Position numbers and translations under genes: made by a program. Positions 1 through 7,836 of a DNA stretch of 64,000 nt are shown piece by piece (the stretch's first letter is position 1; each line of letters opens with the position of its first letter). The notes beneath the pieces are model-generated. The model saw only the letters and a program-made list of their open reading frames with translations, had not been told where the DNA came from and made no database searches. Where the stretch lies: assembly GCA_963627135.1 (NCBI GenBank), contig CAVFZY010000010.1, positions 62,001 to 126,000 on the forward strand, given 5' to 3'. The DNA comes from CAG-103 sp963627135 (GTDB taxonomy: Bacteria > Bacillota > Clostridia > Oscillospirales > Oscillospiraceae).

Positions 1-24
1 CATTGAGAAACGAATAAGGCAATG

Positions 25-46
25 TCTTTTCCTCAAGGAGAAGGCT
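25..46. repeat. Remnant of a REP-like palindrome
   Basis: The stretch TTTTCCTCAAGGAGAAGG matches one end arm of the REP-like elements seen at 31383, 52490, 54853, 56331 and 57387. Only this arm is visible because the window begins here. It lies just downstream of the leftward gene ending at position 95. Confidence 0.4.
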
Positions 47-94
47 TGAAAATAGTCGGCACGCCGGCCATCTTTCTTTTCGCGGGCGTCTGCG

Positions 95-1315
95 TTATTC
101 GGCGCTTTCTGCGGCCTGGGCCTCGGCCTGCGCCGCAGCGGCGTTGGCCGAGTTCACATCATGGTTCAGGTCCTTGATAAAGCAGCGGCGGCGCTTGTGC
201 TGCTCTTTCTCTAGCCGCTTCCACTGCGCGAGGATATGGTCATTGAGCTCGAGCATGGGGCCGGTCTCGGCAAACTGCACGCCGTGGCGGTTGCAGCTCT
301 GGCAGACGTGATCCATTATAACAGCATTGATGCCCTCGGTCTGCAGATCGGGCCGCACGGCCGTGAGCAGCATGATCAGCGTGTCGCCATGGTGCAGGTC
401 GTTGAGCACCCCCGCCCAGCCGAACGGAAACAGGCGGCCGTCGGAGTGCTTGAGCGCCGGCGAAGGGTCGAGCGTCGTGACGCCGAAGGCGACGAGCTCG
501 TCCTGCTCGTCGAGCACGAAGCAGACAAAGTCCGGATCCACGAGCGGGATGAACTTGTTGGCATAGCGCTCGATCTGCTCGTCCGAGAGCTCCACGACGC
601 CGTAGAGCGGCGCGTAGGCCGCGTTGACCAGCTCAAAGACCTGACGCACGAATGGGCCGTACTCGCTCTTATGGTGCACGGTGGCCACATGCAGGTTCTT
701 GCGCTTGAGGATAAACTCCGAGAGCTTGTGCAGACGCTCGGCCTCCGTGCTGCCCGGCGCGGGCACCGCGATGCGGTACTCGATCCAGTCCACGTCCTTG
801 CGGTAGCCGAGGCGGGTGAGGTGCTCGGGATAATACGGCGCGTTGTAGTTCGTGAAAAACAGGCTCCGGCGATCAAAGCCATCGACGAGCATGCCCTCGC
901 GGTCCATGTCCGTGAAGCCGAGCGGACCGTGCACCTGGTCGCACCCCTTCTCGCGCGCCCAGCACTCGACCGTGCCGAACAGCGCCGCCGAGACCTCGGA
1001 ATCGTCCACGAAGTCCACCTGGCTGAAGCGCATGCGGTGCGTGCCGAACTTGTCATTGGCCTTGTGGCTGAGAATCGCGCCGATGCGGCCAACGATCTCC
1101 CCGTCGCGCCGAGCCAGCCAGCAGCGGGCCTCGCAGTAGTCAAACGCGGGGTTCTTGCCCGGCGTCCAGTCCGAGAGGTCATCGCCGTAGAACGAGGGAA
1201 TGTAGTTCGGGTCATCGGCATAGAGCCGGTTGGGATACTGCATAAACTGGCGCAGCTCGTGTTTGGTCGTGACCTCGGTCACGACGACCGGGCTGTGCTT
1301 TTCAAACTTCTGCAT
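95..1315 (-). CDS. GNAT-like acetyltransferase superfamily protein
   Basis: A 406-residue soluble protein with no signal peptide or membrane segment. Residues around 65-80 contain ARRDGEIVGRIGAIL, a strand-turn-strand typical of the N-terminal half of GNAT folds, and the C-terminal half (near FAETGPMLELND) looks like a second related domain. Proteins of about 380-400 residues with this organisation are widespread in anaerobic Firmicutes and Bacteroidetes and are usually annotated only as N-acetyltransferase-like; the substrate is unknown. The start is supported by AAGGAG nine bases upstream of the ATG. The gene stands alone, with its own promoter at 1367-1395 and a different-strand neighbour upstream. 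The C-terminus is alanine- and glutamate-rich and probably disordered. The family assignment is reasonably safe; the function is not known. Confidence 0.75.
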   Translation of the reverse strand: MQKFEKHSPVVVTEVTTKHELRQFMQYPNRLYADDPNYIPSFYGDDLSDWTPGKNPAFDYCEARCWLARRDGEIVGRIGAILSHKANDKFGTHRMRFSQVDFVDDSEVSAALFGTVECWAREKGCDQVHGPLGFTDMDREGMLVDGFDRRSLFFTNYNAPYYPEHLTRLGYRKDVDWIEYRIAVPAPGSTEAERLHKLSEFILKRKNLHVATVHHKSEYGPFVRQVFELVNAAYAPLYGVVELSDEQIERYANKFIPLVDPDFVCFVLDEQDELVAFGVTTLDPSPALKHSDGRLFPFGWAGVLNDLHHGDTLIMLLTAVRPDLQTEGINAVIMDHVCQSCNRHGVQFAETGPMLELNDHILAQWKRLEKEQHKRRRCFIKDLNHDVNSANAAAAQAEAQAAESAE

Positions 1316-1341
1316 GAGAATATTCTCCTTACGAAAACAAT

Positions 1342-1395
1342 GACCAGCGCGATCTGGTCTGGCGATAGTATAGCGCGCATTCCGCCGGATTTCAA
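1342..1395 (-). promoter_or_regulatory. Promoter with dyad at the start site for the GNAT-like gene
   Basis: Reading the minus strand, TTGAAA (1390-1395) and TATACT (1367-1372) are 17 bases apart, a good sigma-A promoter. Just downstream, GACCAG and CTGGTC (1342-1347 and 1354-1359) form a 6-bp inverted repeat with a 6-base spacer. It overlaps the expected transcription start, so it could be an operator or a 5-prime mRNA hairpin. Confidence 0.6.
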
Positions 1396-1440
1396 CCTCT
1401 GCGTGTGCGGTTATTCAGCCAATCGGCACCGTTCGACACG

Positions 1441-1471
1441 AAAAATTCCCCGGAGCGATGCTCCGGGGACT
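1441..1471 (-). terminator. Terminator of the 1489-1614 micropeptide gene
   Basis: Minus-strand hairpin with arms CCCCGGAGC and GCTCCGGGG, followed by AATTTTT. The CCGGAGC/GCTCCGG core is the same as in the terminators of the micropeptide genes at 27674, 28045, 28404 and 28695. Confidence 0.8.
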
Positions 1472-1488
1472 GTATTTCCCGTTTCTGC

Positions 1489-1614
1489 TTACAGGAGCTC
1501 GGGATACCATTTGTCGATCGCGTCAACGATCGCGGCAGCCTTGCCTTCCTTGCAGATCTCCAGAATATCGGATGCGAGGCCGAGGCCCCAGTGGACGAAT
1601 GCATTTGCGTTCAT
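1489..1614 (-). CDS. Micropeptide (41 aa), isolated member of the 27.5-28.4 kb family
   Basis: A 41-residue reading frame preceded by GAAAGGGGTAAAGTAAC, nearly identical to the ribosome-binding segment of the peptide genes at 27557, 27896 and 28284. The core WGLGLASDILEIC followed by AAAIVDAI aligns with those peptides (WGLGLASGILGEC and AQAIVDQI in the 27557 peptide), including a single cysteine at residue 21. The sequence can form two amphipathic helices joined by a charged KEGK turn. There is no signal peptide, lipobox or double-glycine leader. Promoter (1699-1726), leader (1615-1680) and terminator (1441-1471) are its own, so it is a monocistronic cassette about 26 kb from its relatives. 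I do not recognise the family. Secreted helical peptide, small membrane-active protein or small regulator are all open; no function is assigned. Confidence 0.8.
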   Translation of the reverse strand: MNANAFVHWGLGLASDILEICKEGKAAAIVDAIDKWYPELL

Positions 1615-1726
1615 GTTACTTTACCCCTTTCTTGATGTTCCGCCGCCGCACACACACTTCGGCGCCGGATGGTTGGTGGCAATACCGGTTGCAGGTTTAT
1701 TTTACCGGTTTTGCGCGGGATGTCAA
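1615..1726 (-). promoter_or_regulatory. Promoter and structured leader of the isolated micropeptide gene
   Basis: Minus strand: TTGACA (1721-1726), 16 bases, TAAAAT (1699-1704). The transcript then contains AACCGGTATTGCCACC and CCAACCATCCGG, which match the leaders at 27481, 27811 and 28211. A CGCCG stem pairs with CGGCG around a loop AAGTGTGTGTG, at the same place as the GTCGTC/GACGGC stem of the other copies. Sequence differs but pairing is kept. The segment ends in AAAGGGGTAAAGTAAC before the ATG. TTGTCCG just before the -35 is also shared with the other copies. Confidence 0.7.
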
Positions 1727-1814
1727 GCGGACAAGCAGCGCCAAGTGTGCAATTTTCCTGTCGCTTTCTTAGCACGTTCCTGACAGATTTTCGCTGCTTT
1801 TCCCGCCGGGCGGC

Positions 1815-1843
1815 TTGCACTGTGCGCCGGAATCGGCTATAAT
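1815..1843 (+). promoter_or_regulatory. Promoter for the zinc-ribbon membrane protein
   Basis: TTGCAC (1815-1820), 17-base spacer, TATAAT (1838-1843). It is divergent from the micropeptide promoter at 1699-1726. Confidence 0.7.
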
Positions 1844-1902
1844 AATCGTTGCGCCGTGATTCTGTTGAAAAAGGCGTGACCATCGCGAGGGGGGAAAAGC
1901 AC

Positions 1903-2844
1903 ATGCAATGCCGCGAATGCCACGCGGAGCTGCCGCAGGGCGCACACCGCTGCCCGCAGTGCGGACGGCCGGTCCTGCACGAAAAAATCTGGCGAAACAA
2001 GCGCCTGCGCGCGCTGCTCATCGGCATCGCCATCGTGCTCGTCGCCGTCGGCGCGGGGTTCGCCGTCGTCGCCTCGCAGGACGCCGCCGTCAACAACAGC
2101 GTCAAGGACGCGATCTGCAACTTCCAGTTTGACACCGCCGAGACCCTGCGGCGCGACATCAAGCTCTTTACCGCCGGGGACAACGACCTGCGCACGCAGA
2201 TCATCCGCACCGGCCGGCTCTATCAGGCCGGGCAGTACACGCAGACACTCATGTATATTGACGACCTGCACGAAAAATACACCGACGCCGATCTGGCGAC
2301 CTACAGCGGCGTGCTCGACGCCATGGAGGCCAAGAGCCTGCCGCAGATCTACACCGCGGCCGCCAACGCCTACAGCGCACAGGACTACCAGACCGCGCTG
2401 GCCGAATACACCGTGCTCGCCGCGCGCAATTATTCCGACAGCGACAAGCGCCTGTTTCTCACCAACGCGCACCTGTGCGACAGCCTGGGCCAGCTCGCGC
2501 TCGCGTCCGGCATGACCAACGCGCAGACCGCGCAGAAGCTCAAGGAGCTCATCGGCTTTTCCGACACCAATCAGGTCATCATGCGCGACGACAGCTACGC
2601 GCAGGCGTTCCTGACCGGCAGCTGGAGCAGCGACGCGGGCGAGCTGACCGTAACGGATGACGGTACCGTGACGTGCTCCCTACCCGGCCTGAGCGGGAAG
2701 GAATGTTCCCTGCGCGACGACGCCATCTGCGCCGGCACGGGCAATGATGCCGTGGCGTTTTACCGCTTTTCCGTGCTCAGCGACCGCATGATGATCGCCG
2801 ATGCCGTCGGCGACGGCCGCGCCTACACGATGTTCCGGCAATAA
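1903..2844 (+). CDS. Membrane-anchored zinc-ribbon protein with TPR-like region
   Basis: A 313-residue protein. The N-terminus MQCRECHAELPQGAHRCPQC carries two CxxC pairs (residues 3-6 and 17-20), a short zinc ribbon expected on the cytoplasmic side. Residues about 36-56 form one hydrophobic membrane helix. The remainder is extracellular, with alpha-helical repeats resembling TPRs (around YQAGQYTQTLMYID and YSAQDYQTALAEY) and a C-terminal small beta domain (LTGSWSSDAGELTV to the end). I chose the start at 1903 because GAGGGGGG lies just upstream and the zinc ribbon begins directly there; an in-frame ATG at 1849 has no such site. Such ribbon-TM-TPR proteins are common in Clostridia and have no known role. 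Monocistronic, closed by a strong terminator. Confidence 0.75.
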   Translation: MQCRECHAELPQGAHRCPQCGRPVLHEKIWRNKRLRALLIGIAIVLVAVGAGFAVVASQDAAVNNSVKDAICNFQFDTAETLRRDIKLFTAGDNDLRTQIIRTGRLYQAGQYTQTLMYIDDLHEKYTDADLATYSGVLDAMEAKSLPQIYTAAANAYSAQDYQTALAEYTVLAARNYSDSDKRLFLTNAHLCDSLGQLALASGMTNAQTAQKLKELIGFSDTNQVIMRDDSYAQAFLTGSWSSDAGELTVTDDGTVTCSLPGLSGKECSLRDDAICAGTGNDAVAFYRFSVLSDRMMIADAVGDGRAYTMFRQ

Positions 2845-2861
2845 AAACCGCATATCCTCTG

Positions 2862-2898
2862 CCCCGCAGCGCCCATGGGCGCTGCGGGGTACTTTTTT
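2862..2898 (+). terminator. Strong rho-independent terminator
   Basis: A perfect 12-bp stem CCCCGCAGCGCC / GGCGCTGCGGGG with a CATG loop region, followed by TACTTTTTT. Confidence 0.85.
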
Positions 2899-2931
2899 GC
2901 CGATCCCGAACAGACATCCGGCAGTTGTTGC

Positions 2932-2959
2932 TTGCTATTTACATTTTTATACGTATAAT
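2932..2959 (+). promoter_or_regulatory. Promoter for the SLH lipase-like gene
   Basis: TTGCTA (2932-2937), 16 bases, TATAAT (2954-2959). AGGAGAAAGAAC precedes the ATG at 3014. Confidence 0.65.
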
Positions 2960-3013
2960 GAAATTGGTTGTATCTGAACTTGCAGACCAACGCCAAATGG
3001 GAGGAGAAAGAAC

Positions 3014-5095
3014 ATGAAAAAGCGCATCATCAGCCTGCTGCTGTGCCTGGTGCTGATCGTGTCGCTCGTGCCGGCCGCCGCCGCGGCGGACACGGGGGAC
3101 GCCAGGACCGTCACGGTACGCTACGCTTCCGGTCACGGAGTCGACACCCATGACTACGAGACGGACTTCACCTACAGCGACGATCTGTTTACCAAGAGCG
3201 GCTACACGTACCGCAAGGATCTCGCGCTGATGTCCATGGGCCTCGCGTTCGCGGCCTATACGAGCAAGGACTCCGAAAAGACGGACGACTACGCCACCGG
3301 CAACCGCAACTTCGTGTCCATGGCCGAGCAGTGCGGCTTTGAGAATATCCAGTCGAACAAATGGATGTTCCAGCCCGCCGAGGCCGACTCCATCGGCATC
3401 AGCTGCGCCAGCAAGACCGTCCGCGACAACGGCGGCAGCTACACGCTCATCGCCGTCGGCGTGCGCGGCAACAACTACCACGCCGAATGGGGCGGCAACG
3501 CCCGGCTCGACGCCACGGGCGAGCACAAGGGCTTTGCCCTCGGCCGCGACCAGGTGCTCGACTACCTGCGCGCCTACATCGCCGACACCGGCATCTCCGG
3601 CCGGCTGAAGATCTGGATCGCGGGCTACAGCCGCGGCGCGGCCGTGTCCAACATGGTCGGCGGCGCGCTCGATGACGGCTACAGCCTTGGCGAGGGCGTC
3701 AGCCTCAGCCCACACGACCTGTACTGCTACTGCTATGAGCCGCCCATGGGCGCGACGAAGGATCAGGTGCAGGGACGCCTGTATGACAACATCCAGAACC
3801 TTGTTAACGAAAATGACCTCGTGACCTACGTCGCGTTCGACAACTGGGACTTCGCCCGCTACGGCGTTGACCGCGTCGTGCCGACCAAGGGCGATGACAA
3901 TTATCTCGGCTACAAGGCCGCCATGCTCAAGGAATTCGTGCAGATCCCGAACAACGGCGGCATCTACTGGCCCGACCACTTCCAGGCCTGGGGCATCGAC
4001 CCGAAGGACATCACGAGCGGCGATCTCGGCAAGATCTTCAAGGTCAACATGACGCAGAAGGAATTCTACGCCGACCTCTGCGAGGCGATCACGACGTGCC
4101 TCGCCTCCTCGCGCGAAGACTATGCGGAGAATATGCAAGACTTCCTCGTCGCCCTGCTGGCGGATATCTTCGGCACGAGCGACAAAAACACCTCCGGCGT
4201 AGCCGAGAGCTTCGCCAAAAAGGTGCAGGACAACTGGCAGAAGATTTTCTACTCACTGACCATCCCCGGCATGATTGAAAACGGGACGGCCGCCAAGCTC
4301 CTGACTGGGTATCTGGTCGAGGCGCTGCAGGAAAACGGTGTTTTGACCTATGACCTTGCGGGCATCGAGGCCGCCATGGGTATGCTCGCGCCGCGGCTGT
4401 CCAAGATGGCACTCAAATACCCCGGCACGACGATGACGCTGCTGGCGAATCTGCTCGTGATCGGGCTGGCCCACTGCGGTGAGCCGGGGCTTGCCTGGCT
4501 GCGCAGTCTGCCGGACGACTACATGGCAGGAAAGCAGACCGTGAGCTACGCGGGCCTGTTTGACGACGTGGCGGCCGACGCCTGGTATGCGCCGAGCGTG
4601 GACTACGTCAAGTATGGCAGGCTCATGTACGGCACGGGCAGCAACCGGTTCCAGCCCGACGCGCAGATGACCCGCGCCATGTTCGTGCAGGTGCTCTATG
4701 CGCTCGAAGGGGCACCGTCCGTGAACGGTCTGAGCTGCCTGTTTACCGACGTAGGCGGCAGCTGGTACACCGACGCCGTCATCTGGGCGTACAACGTGGG
4801 CGTAGTCGCCGGCGTAGCCGCGACGCAGTTTGCACCGAACGAAGTGCTGACCCGCGAGCAGATGGTGACCATGCTCTACGGCTACGCCGGCCGCGACGAG
4901 CAGCGCTCCGGCTCCGACGGCGCACTCGCAGGTTATCAGGATCAGGCGAGTGTGTCGGCATGGGCGTGTGAGGCCATGGCCTGGGCCGTGAGCACCGGCG
5001 TGATCACCGGCACGTCCGCCACCACCCTCGCACCGCAGAAAATCGGCACGCGCGCCGAAGTCGCGACCGTGCTGATGCAATTTTGTGAGCAGTGA
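3014..5095 (+). CDS. Secreted SLH-anchored lipase-like alpha/beta hydrolase
   Basis: A 693-residue exported protein. The signal peptide MKKRIISLLLCLVLIVSLVP ends near AAAAA-D. Residues about 40-300 resemble class 3 lipases and related alpha/beta hydrolases: the nucleophile elbow is GYSRGAAVSNM near residue 205-215 (G-x-S-x-G with Ser), preceded by strand LKIWIAGYS. A plausible catalytic Asp lies in VNENDLVTYV, and a His could be DHFQAWG. Three SLH repeats occupy residues about 513-690 (FDDVAADAWYAPSVDYVKYG and two more), which in Firmicutes bind pyruvylated secondary wall polymer. The natural substrate cannot be told. The gene is monocistronic, with promoter 2932-2959 and terminator 5107-5141. 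Confidence 0.85.
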   Translation: MKKRIISLLLCLVLIVSLVPAAAAADTGDARTVTVRYASGHGVDTHDYETDFTYSDDLFTKSGYTYRKDLALMSMGLAFAAYTSKDSEKTDDYATGNRNFVSMAEQCGFENIQSNKWMFQPAEADSIGISCASKTVRDNGGSYTLIAVGVRGNNYHAEWGGNARLDATGEHKGFALGRDQVLDYLRAYIADTGISGRLKIWIAGYSRGAAVSNMVGGALDDGYSLGEGVSLSPHDLYCYCYEPPMGATKDQVQGRLYDNIQNLVNENDLVTYVAFDNWDFARYGVDRVVPTKGDDNYLGYKAAMLKEFVQIPNNGGIYWPDHFQAWGIDPKDITSGDLGKIFKVNMTQKEFYADLCEAITTCLASSREDYAENMQDFLVALLADIFGTSDKNTSGVAESFAKKVQDNWQKIFYSLTIPGMIENGTAAKLLTGYLVEALQENGVLTYDLAGIEAAMGMLAPRLSKMALKYPGTTMTLLANLLVIGLAHCGEPGLAWLRSLPDDYMAGKQTVSYAGLFDDVAADAWYAPSVDYVKYGRLMYGTGSNRFQPDAQMTRAMFVQVLYALEGAPSVNGLSCLFTDVGGSWYTDAVIWAYNVGVVAGVAATQFAPNEVLTREQMVTMLYGYAGRDEQRSGSDGALAGYQDQASVSAWACEAMAWAVSTGVITGTSATTLAPQKIGTRAEVATVLMQFCEQ

Positions 5096-5106
5096 TATGG
5101 AATCGC

Positions 5107-5141
5107 AGCGCCCGGACTTCACGCAAGTCCGGGCGCTTTTT
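5107..5141 (+). terminator. Terminator after the SLH lipase-like gene
   Basis: Arms AGCGCCCGGACTT and AAGTCCGGGCGCT, then TTTT. A second stem at about 5154-5190 (AGCCCGCC / GGCGGGCT) can serve the leftward TetR gene. Confidence 0.8.
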
Positions 5142-5195
5142 CCTGCGAGCAAAGCCCGCCCCCGGCTGCTGCCGGAGGCGGGCTGTTTTTGCGGT

Positions 5196-5771
5196 TTACA
5201 GGCCGTTGGCCGCGGCCGCTTTCGCGCTGCGGCAGTTGGCGCGCAACACCGGCATGAGCGCCGTGAGCGCAATGTCCAGCTTGCGGGAATAGTCGCCGTC
5301 CATGCCGTTGTTGATCCAGTCGATGAGCATGCCGAACATCATGTCCGTGTACATGCGGATGATCGCCTCGAGGTCCTCGGGCGCGATGTCCATGTTCTGC
5401 GCGTAGCGCGTGATGACCTGACGGGCATAGTAATCACTCGTCTCCCACGCGAAACGTTCCAGCTCTTCCTTACCATAGCCGTGGTAGATGTTCAGGATGG
5501 CCTGCCGGTCGCTCGAGAGGTTCGCCGCCAGGGCCTGAAAGCCCTCGCGCACCGTCTCAAAATTGCCGTTCGTGTCCAGAAAGTGCTGCACACGCAGCTC
5601 AAACACATACTGCGTGAGCACATAAACATCCGTGAAATAATAGTAGAACGTCTTGCGGCTGCAGCCCACGGCATCCGTGATCATCTTGACCGTGATGCGG
5701 TCGATCGTGTAGTCGTTGAGCAGACGCAGATATGCGTCCGCGAGCGCCGTACGCGTCCGGTTCTGCTTCAT
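5196..5771 (-). CDS. TetR/AcrR-family transcriptional regulator
   Basis: A 191-residue regulator. The N-terminal helix-turn-helix is at residues about 15-50 (RITVKMITDAVGCSRKTFYY, with FYYYF as the hallmark end of the TetR recognition helix); the remainder is an all-helical ligand and dimerisation domain. I took the start at 5771 because GGAGG lies eight bases upstream; the reading frame stays open further upstream, through the promoter, without another ribosome binding site. The gene has its own -10 (5863-5868), with a GTAAC/GTTAC dyad (5832-5847) between that -10 and the coding region, which suggests autoregulation. Its targets are not evident: the upstream neighbour is an SLH peptidase gene on the same strand. 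Confidence 0.9.
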   Translation of the reverse strand: MKQNRTRTALADAYLRLLNDYTIDRITVKMITDAVGCSRKTFYYYFTDVYVLTQYVFELRVQHFLDTNGNFETVREGFQALAANLSSDRQAILNIYHGYGKEELERFAWETSDYYARQVITRYAQNMDIAPEDLEAIIRMYTDMMFGMLIDWINNGMDGDYSRKLDIALTALMPVLRANCRSAKAAAANGL

Positions 5772-5831
5772 GAAGTGTGCCTCCGTTCCTGCGGCCGGAC
5801 AAATGCCGGCGCTGTTTTTTCTGGCCCTATA

Positions 5832-5868
5832 GTAACCCACCTGTTACCATAATTCATTAGCCATTATA
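5832..5868 (-). promoter_or_regulatory. Candidate TetR operator and -10 element
   Basis: GTAAC (5832-5836) and GTTAC (5843-5847) form an inverted repeat with a 6-base spacer, just downstream of a minus-strand TATAAT (5863-5868). No convincing -35 is seen. The position over the transcription start fits autorepression by the adjacent TetR protein. Confidence 0.5.
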
Positions 5869-5927
5869 GCATTTTTGTAACGTTTTTACACACATGGCAA
5901 TACTTTTTCACCCGTTTGTCCGGATCT

Positions 5928-7280
5928 TCAGGAATCCAGCTCGCCCTGCTGCTGGCAGGTGCGCATGACGATAGCGGCGAGCTGCGCGCGGCTGGCGCTG
6001 GCGTTCGGGCTCAGCTCGCTGCTGCTCGTGCCGTAGAGCAGACCCATGGAGACGGCCCACGTCGTGGCGGAAAATGCCCAGTCGGGCACACTGTCCCAGT
6101 CCTCATAGCCGCCGATGGGCCGCGGGCGGACGCCCTTTTCCGGGCCGAAGACGCGGTAGAGCATCGTGACGAGCTGCGCGCGCGTGAGGCGGGCATCGGG
6201 CGCAAAGTGCGTGTCGTCTATGCCAACGGCGACCTCGTTTGCGTAGGCCCAGCGCACGGCGTCGGCATACCAGGCGTCGGGCACGACATCCTCAAACGGG
6301 AGCTCCGGCAGCTCGGACACATCCGGCTCACCGGCCATGCGGTAGAGCAGCGACACGAGCATGGCGCGCGTCGTCTCCCCCACCGGATCAAACCGATCGT
6401 CACCGACGCCGCTCATGAGCCCGAAGAGCACGCAGTAGTCAATGCCCGCGTGCATCCAGTCGTCTGCGGCCGGCATGTCGTCAAACACGCCGCCGGCACA
6501 GTACTTGTCGCCGATGCAGGAATCCGGGATCTTGGCCGTCTCCGTCTTGCCGCAGTCAGCGCAGGTGCGCTCCATGTTCACGGCGCCGTCATCCGTCTCG
6601 ATGGCCGTCCAGGTGCTCCAGTGATGCACCGGATAGTAATACTGCACCGCCTCCGTGACGCGCTCGCTGCCCTTGAAATAGTTCACGGTGCTGCCGTTGG
6701 TGAGCGTCATGGTATAGATCGTCTTGACGGCCGGGTCGAGCACGCGATACTCCGTGTCCGAGATCTGGCCGATGATCATGACATAGTGGCCGTTGGCCGA
6801 GTAGCCGTTAAGGTGGATGATCGGCGGACTGTAGCTGCCCTCACCGCCGACGTAGCGCGCGATGGCCTCGACAAGCGAGGTTTTGCTGTACGTCGCGCCG
6901 CTGAAGGCGACGTCATCCGGCGTGGTGGCAAAGGGCGCACCGTAGTGGCCACAGCTGCGCCAGTAATCGCCGAGTGCGCCGGGTGTGGCGTCGATGCCGA
7001 GGTACGACAGCGCCATGGAGATGCACGCCGTGAAGCACTCGTGGTTGGCATAGCCCACATAGCTGCCCCAATACTCGGGGCAGAACAGATCGGTATAGTC
7101 CGGCACCTGACAGATATAGCGGACCGTGCCCGCCTTCACGCCGGAGTTCTGCGTATACTCCACGCCCGCATACGGCGCGGCATCGACCCGGCTGGCCGCT
7201 GCGGCGCCCATCGTCAGGCAGGGCAGCAGTCCCGCCAGCAGGCACAGCGTCAGCGCCAAGCTGAGGATTCGTTTCTTCAT
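5928..7280 (-). CDS. Secreted SLH-anchored C39-type cysteine peptidase
   Basis: A 450-residue exported protein. Signal peptide MKKRILSLALTLCLLAGLLP, cleaved near AAAAS. Residues about 52-215 form a papain-like C39_2 domain: HECFTACISMALSYLG holds the likely nucleophile Cys82 (position matches the C of ECGPASxAMVL in the family), NGHYVMIIG supplies the His, and YRVLDPAV the Asp. A short treble of cysteines (CADCGKTE, CIGDKYCAGG) precedes three SLH repeats (about 280-445), which should anchor the enzyme to the cell wall. The start is the ATG 7280 with GGAG upstream. Promoter at 7344-7372. The substrate is unknown; the fold is used for bacteriocin leader cleavage in ABC transporters, but this is a free secreted enzyme. 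Confidence 0.85.
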   Translation of the reverse strand: MKKRILSLALTLCLLAGLLPCLTMGAAAASRVDAAPYAGVEYTQNSGVKAGTVRYICQVPDYTDLFCPEYWGSYVGYANHECFTACISMALSYLGIDATPGALGDYWRSCGHYGAPFATTPDDVAFSGATYSKTSLVEAIARYVGGEGSYSPPIIHLNGYSANGHYVMIIGQISDTEYRVLDPAVKTIYTMTLTNGSTVNYFKGSERVTEAVQYYYPVHHWSTWTAIETDDGAVNMERTCADCGKTETAKIPDSCIGDKYCAGGVFDDMPAADDWMHAGIDYCVLFGLMSGVGDDRFDPVGETTRAMLVSLLYRMAGEPDVSELPELPFEDVVPDAWYADAVRWAYANEVAVGIDDTHFAPDARLTRAQLVTMLYRVFGPEKGVRPRPIGGYEDWDSVPDWAFSATTWAVSMGLLYGTSSSELSPNASASRAQLAAIVMRTCQQQGELDS

Positions 7281-7343
7281 AGATGACTCCTTATGTTCCG
7301 GATTTTTGCTGAGTGTTGACATAACGTACACACACATTTGCAT

Positions 7344-7372
7344 ATTTTACACCTCCTGTTACGAAATTGCAA
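7344..7372 (-). promoter_or_regulatory. Promoter for the SLH C39 peptidase gene
   Basis: Minus strand TTGCAA (7367-7372), 17 bases, TAAAAT (7344-7349). Confidence 0.65.
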
Positions 7373-7479
7373 CCTTTTTTGCTGTCTCTGCCAGCATTTG
7401 TGGGGCACAGGGCCGGACGGGGGCCGGTTTTGGCGCAGAAAGTGGGGATGCAGAGATCTCGACAGAATTTGCAGACTGC

Positions 7480-7490
7480 GTTATGTAAAC
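7480..7490 (+). repeat. 11-mer GTTATGTAAAC, copy 1
   Basis: Exact copy of an 11-mer found six times in the window (also 7744, 10045, 10103, 21455 and, inverted, 27208), always between genes. Here it continues as GTTATGTAAACCGA, a 14-base match to the copy at 21455, so these two bracket the phage cassette. Confidence 0.7.
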
Positions 7491-7574
7491 CGATGCAAAG
7501 GAAAATCCGGTCGTGCAAACGCGGACGTGCGCGGACGGTGCGGAATGTTTTTTGTGACGAACATAGTATTTTAC

Positions 7575-7603
7575 TTGACATATATGCAAATGCATAATAA
7601 GAT
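7575..7603 (+). promoter_or_regulatory. Candidate promoter of the phage cassette
   Basis: TTGACA (7575-7580), 17 bases, TAAGAT (7598-7603). It is the only good + strand promoter I find before the first phage gene; the 130-base stretch between it and the first ribosome binding site contains no other gene. Confidence 0.55.
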
Positions 7604-7743
7604 GGAAATAGAAGGGGCCGTTTCCGGCGCTGTGCGGCCGCAGACGGCCGATTTCCGATGCGAAGCCGGGCAAATGCGCAGCTTCGATGGCCAAATCTGC
7701 TGCTTTGACGGCGAAAACGCCGCCGAAACGGCGGAAGCATGGC

Positions 7744-7754
7744 GTTATGTAAAC
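7744..7754 (+). repeat. 11-mer GTTATGTAAAC, copy 2
   Basis: Exact copy, 8 bases before the AAGGAGGTGAGG ribosome binding site of the phage leader ORF. Confidence 0.7.
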
Positions 7755-7779
7755 TGCAAGGAGGTGAGGGACCGCCGGG

Positions 7780-7836
7780 ATGGAAAGACAGAAACGATCC
7801 GTGTCCACGCGCGGCCCGAGGCATGGCATGGATTGA
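7780..7836 (+). CDS. Possible 18-aa leader peptide coupled to the first phage gene
   Basis: ATG at 7780 follows a strong AAGGAGGTGAGG, and the frame runs MERQKRSVSTRGPRHGMD to a TGA at 7834-7836, overlapping the start of the next gene (7823) by 14 bases. The next gene has no good site of its own, so this very basic peptide may serve for translational coupling. It could equally be a chance frame. Confidence 0.35.
   Translation: MERQKRSVSTRGPRHGMD

Noticed and set aside
236..1783. Long open frame on the + strand opposite the GNAT-like gene
   Set aside because: It is the antisense shadow of a GC-rich gene: it lacks a ribosome binding site, its composition is Arg/Ala/Val-rich without motifs, and it runs on through the micropeptide cassette.
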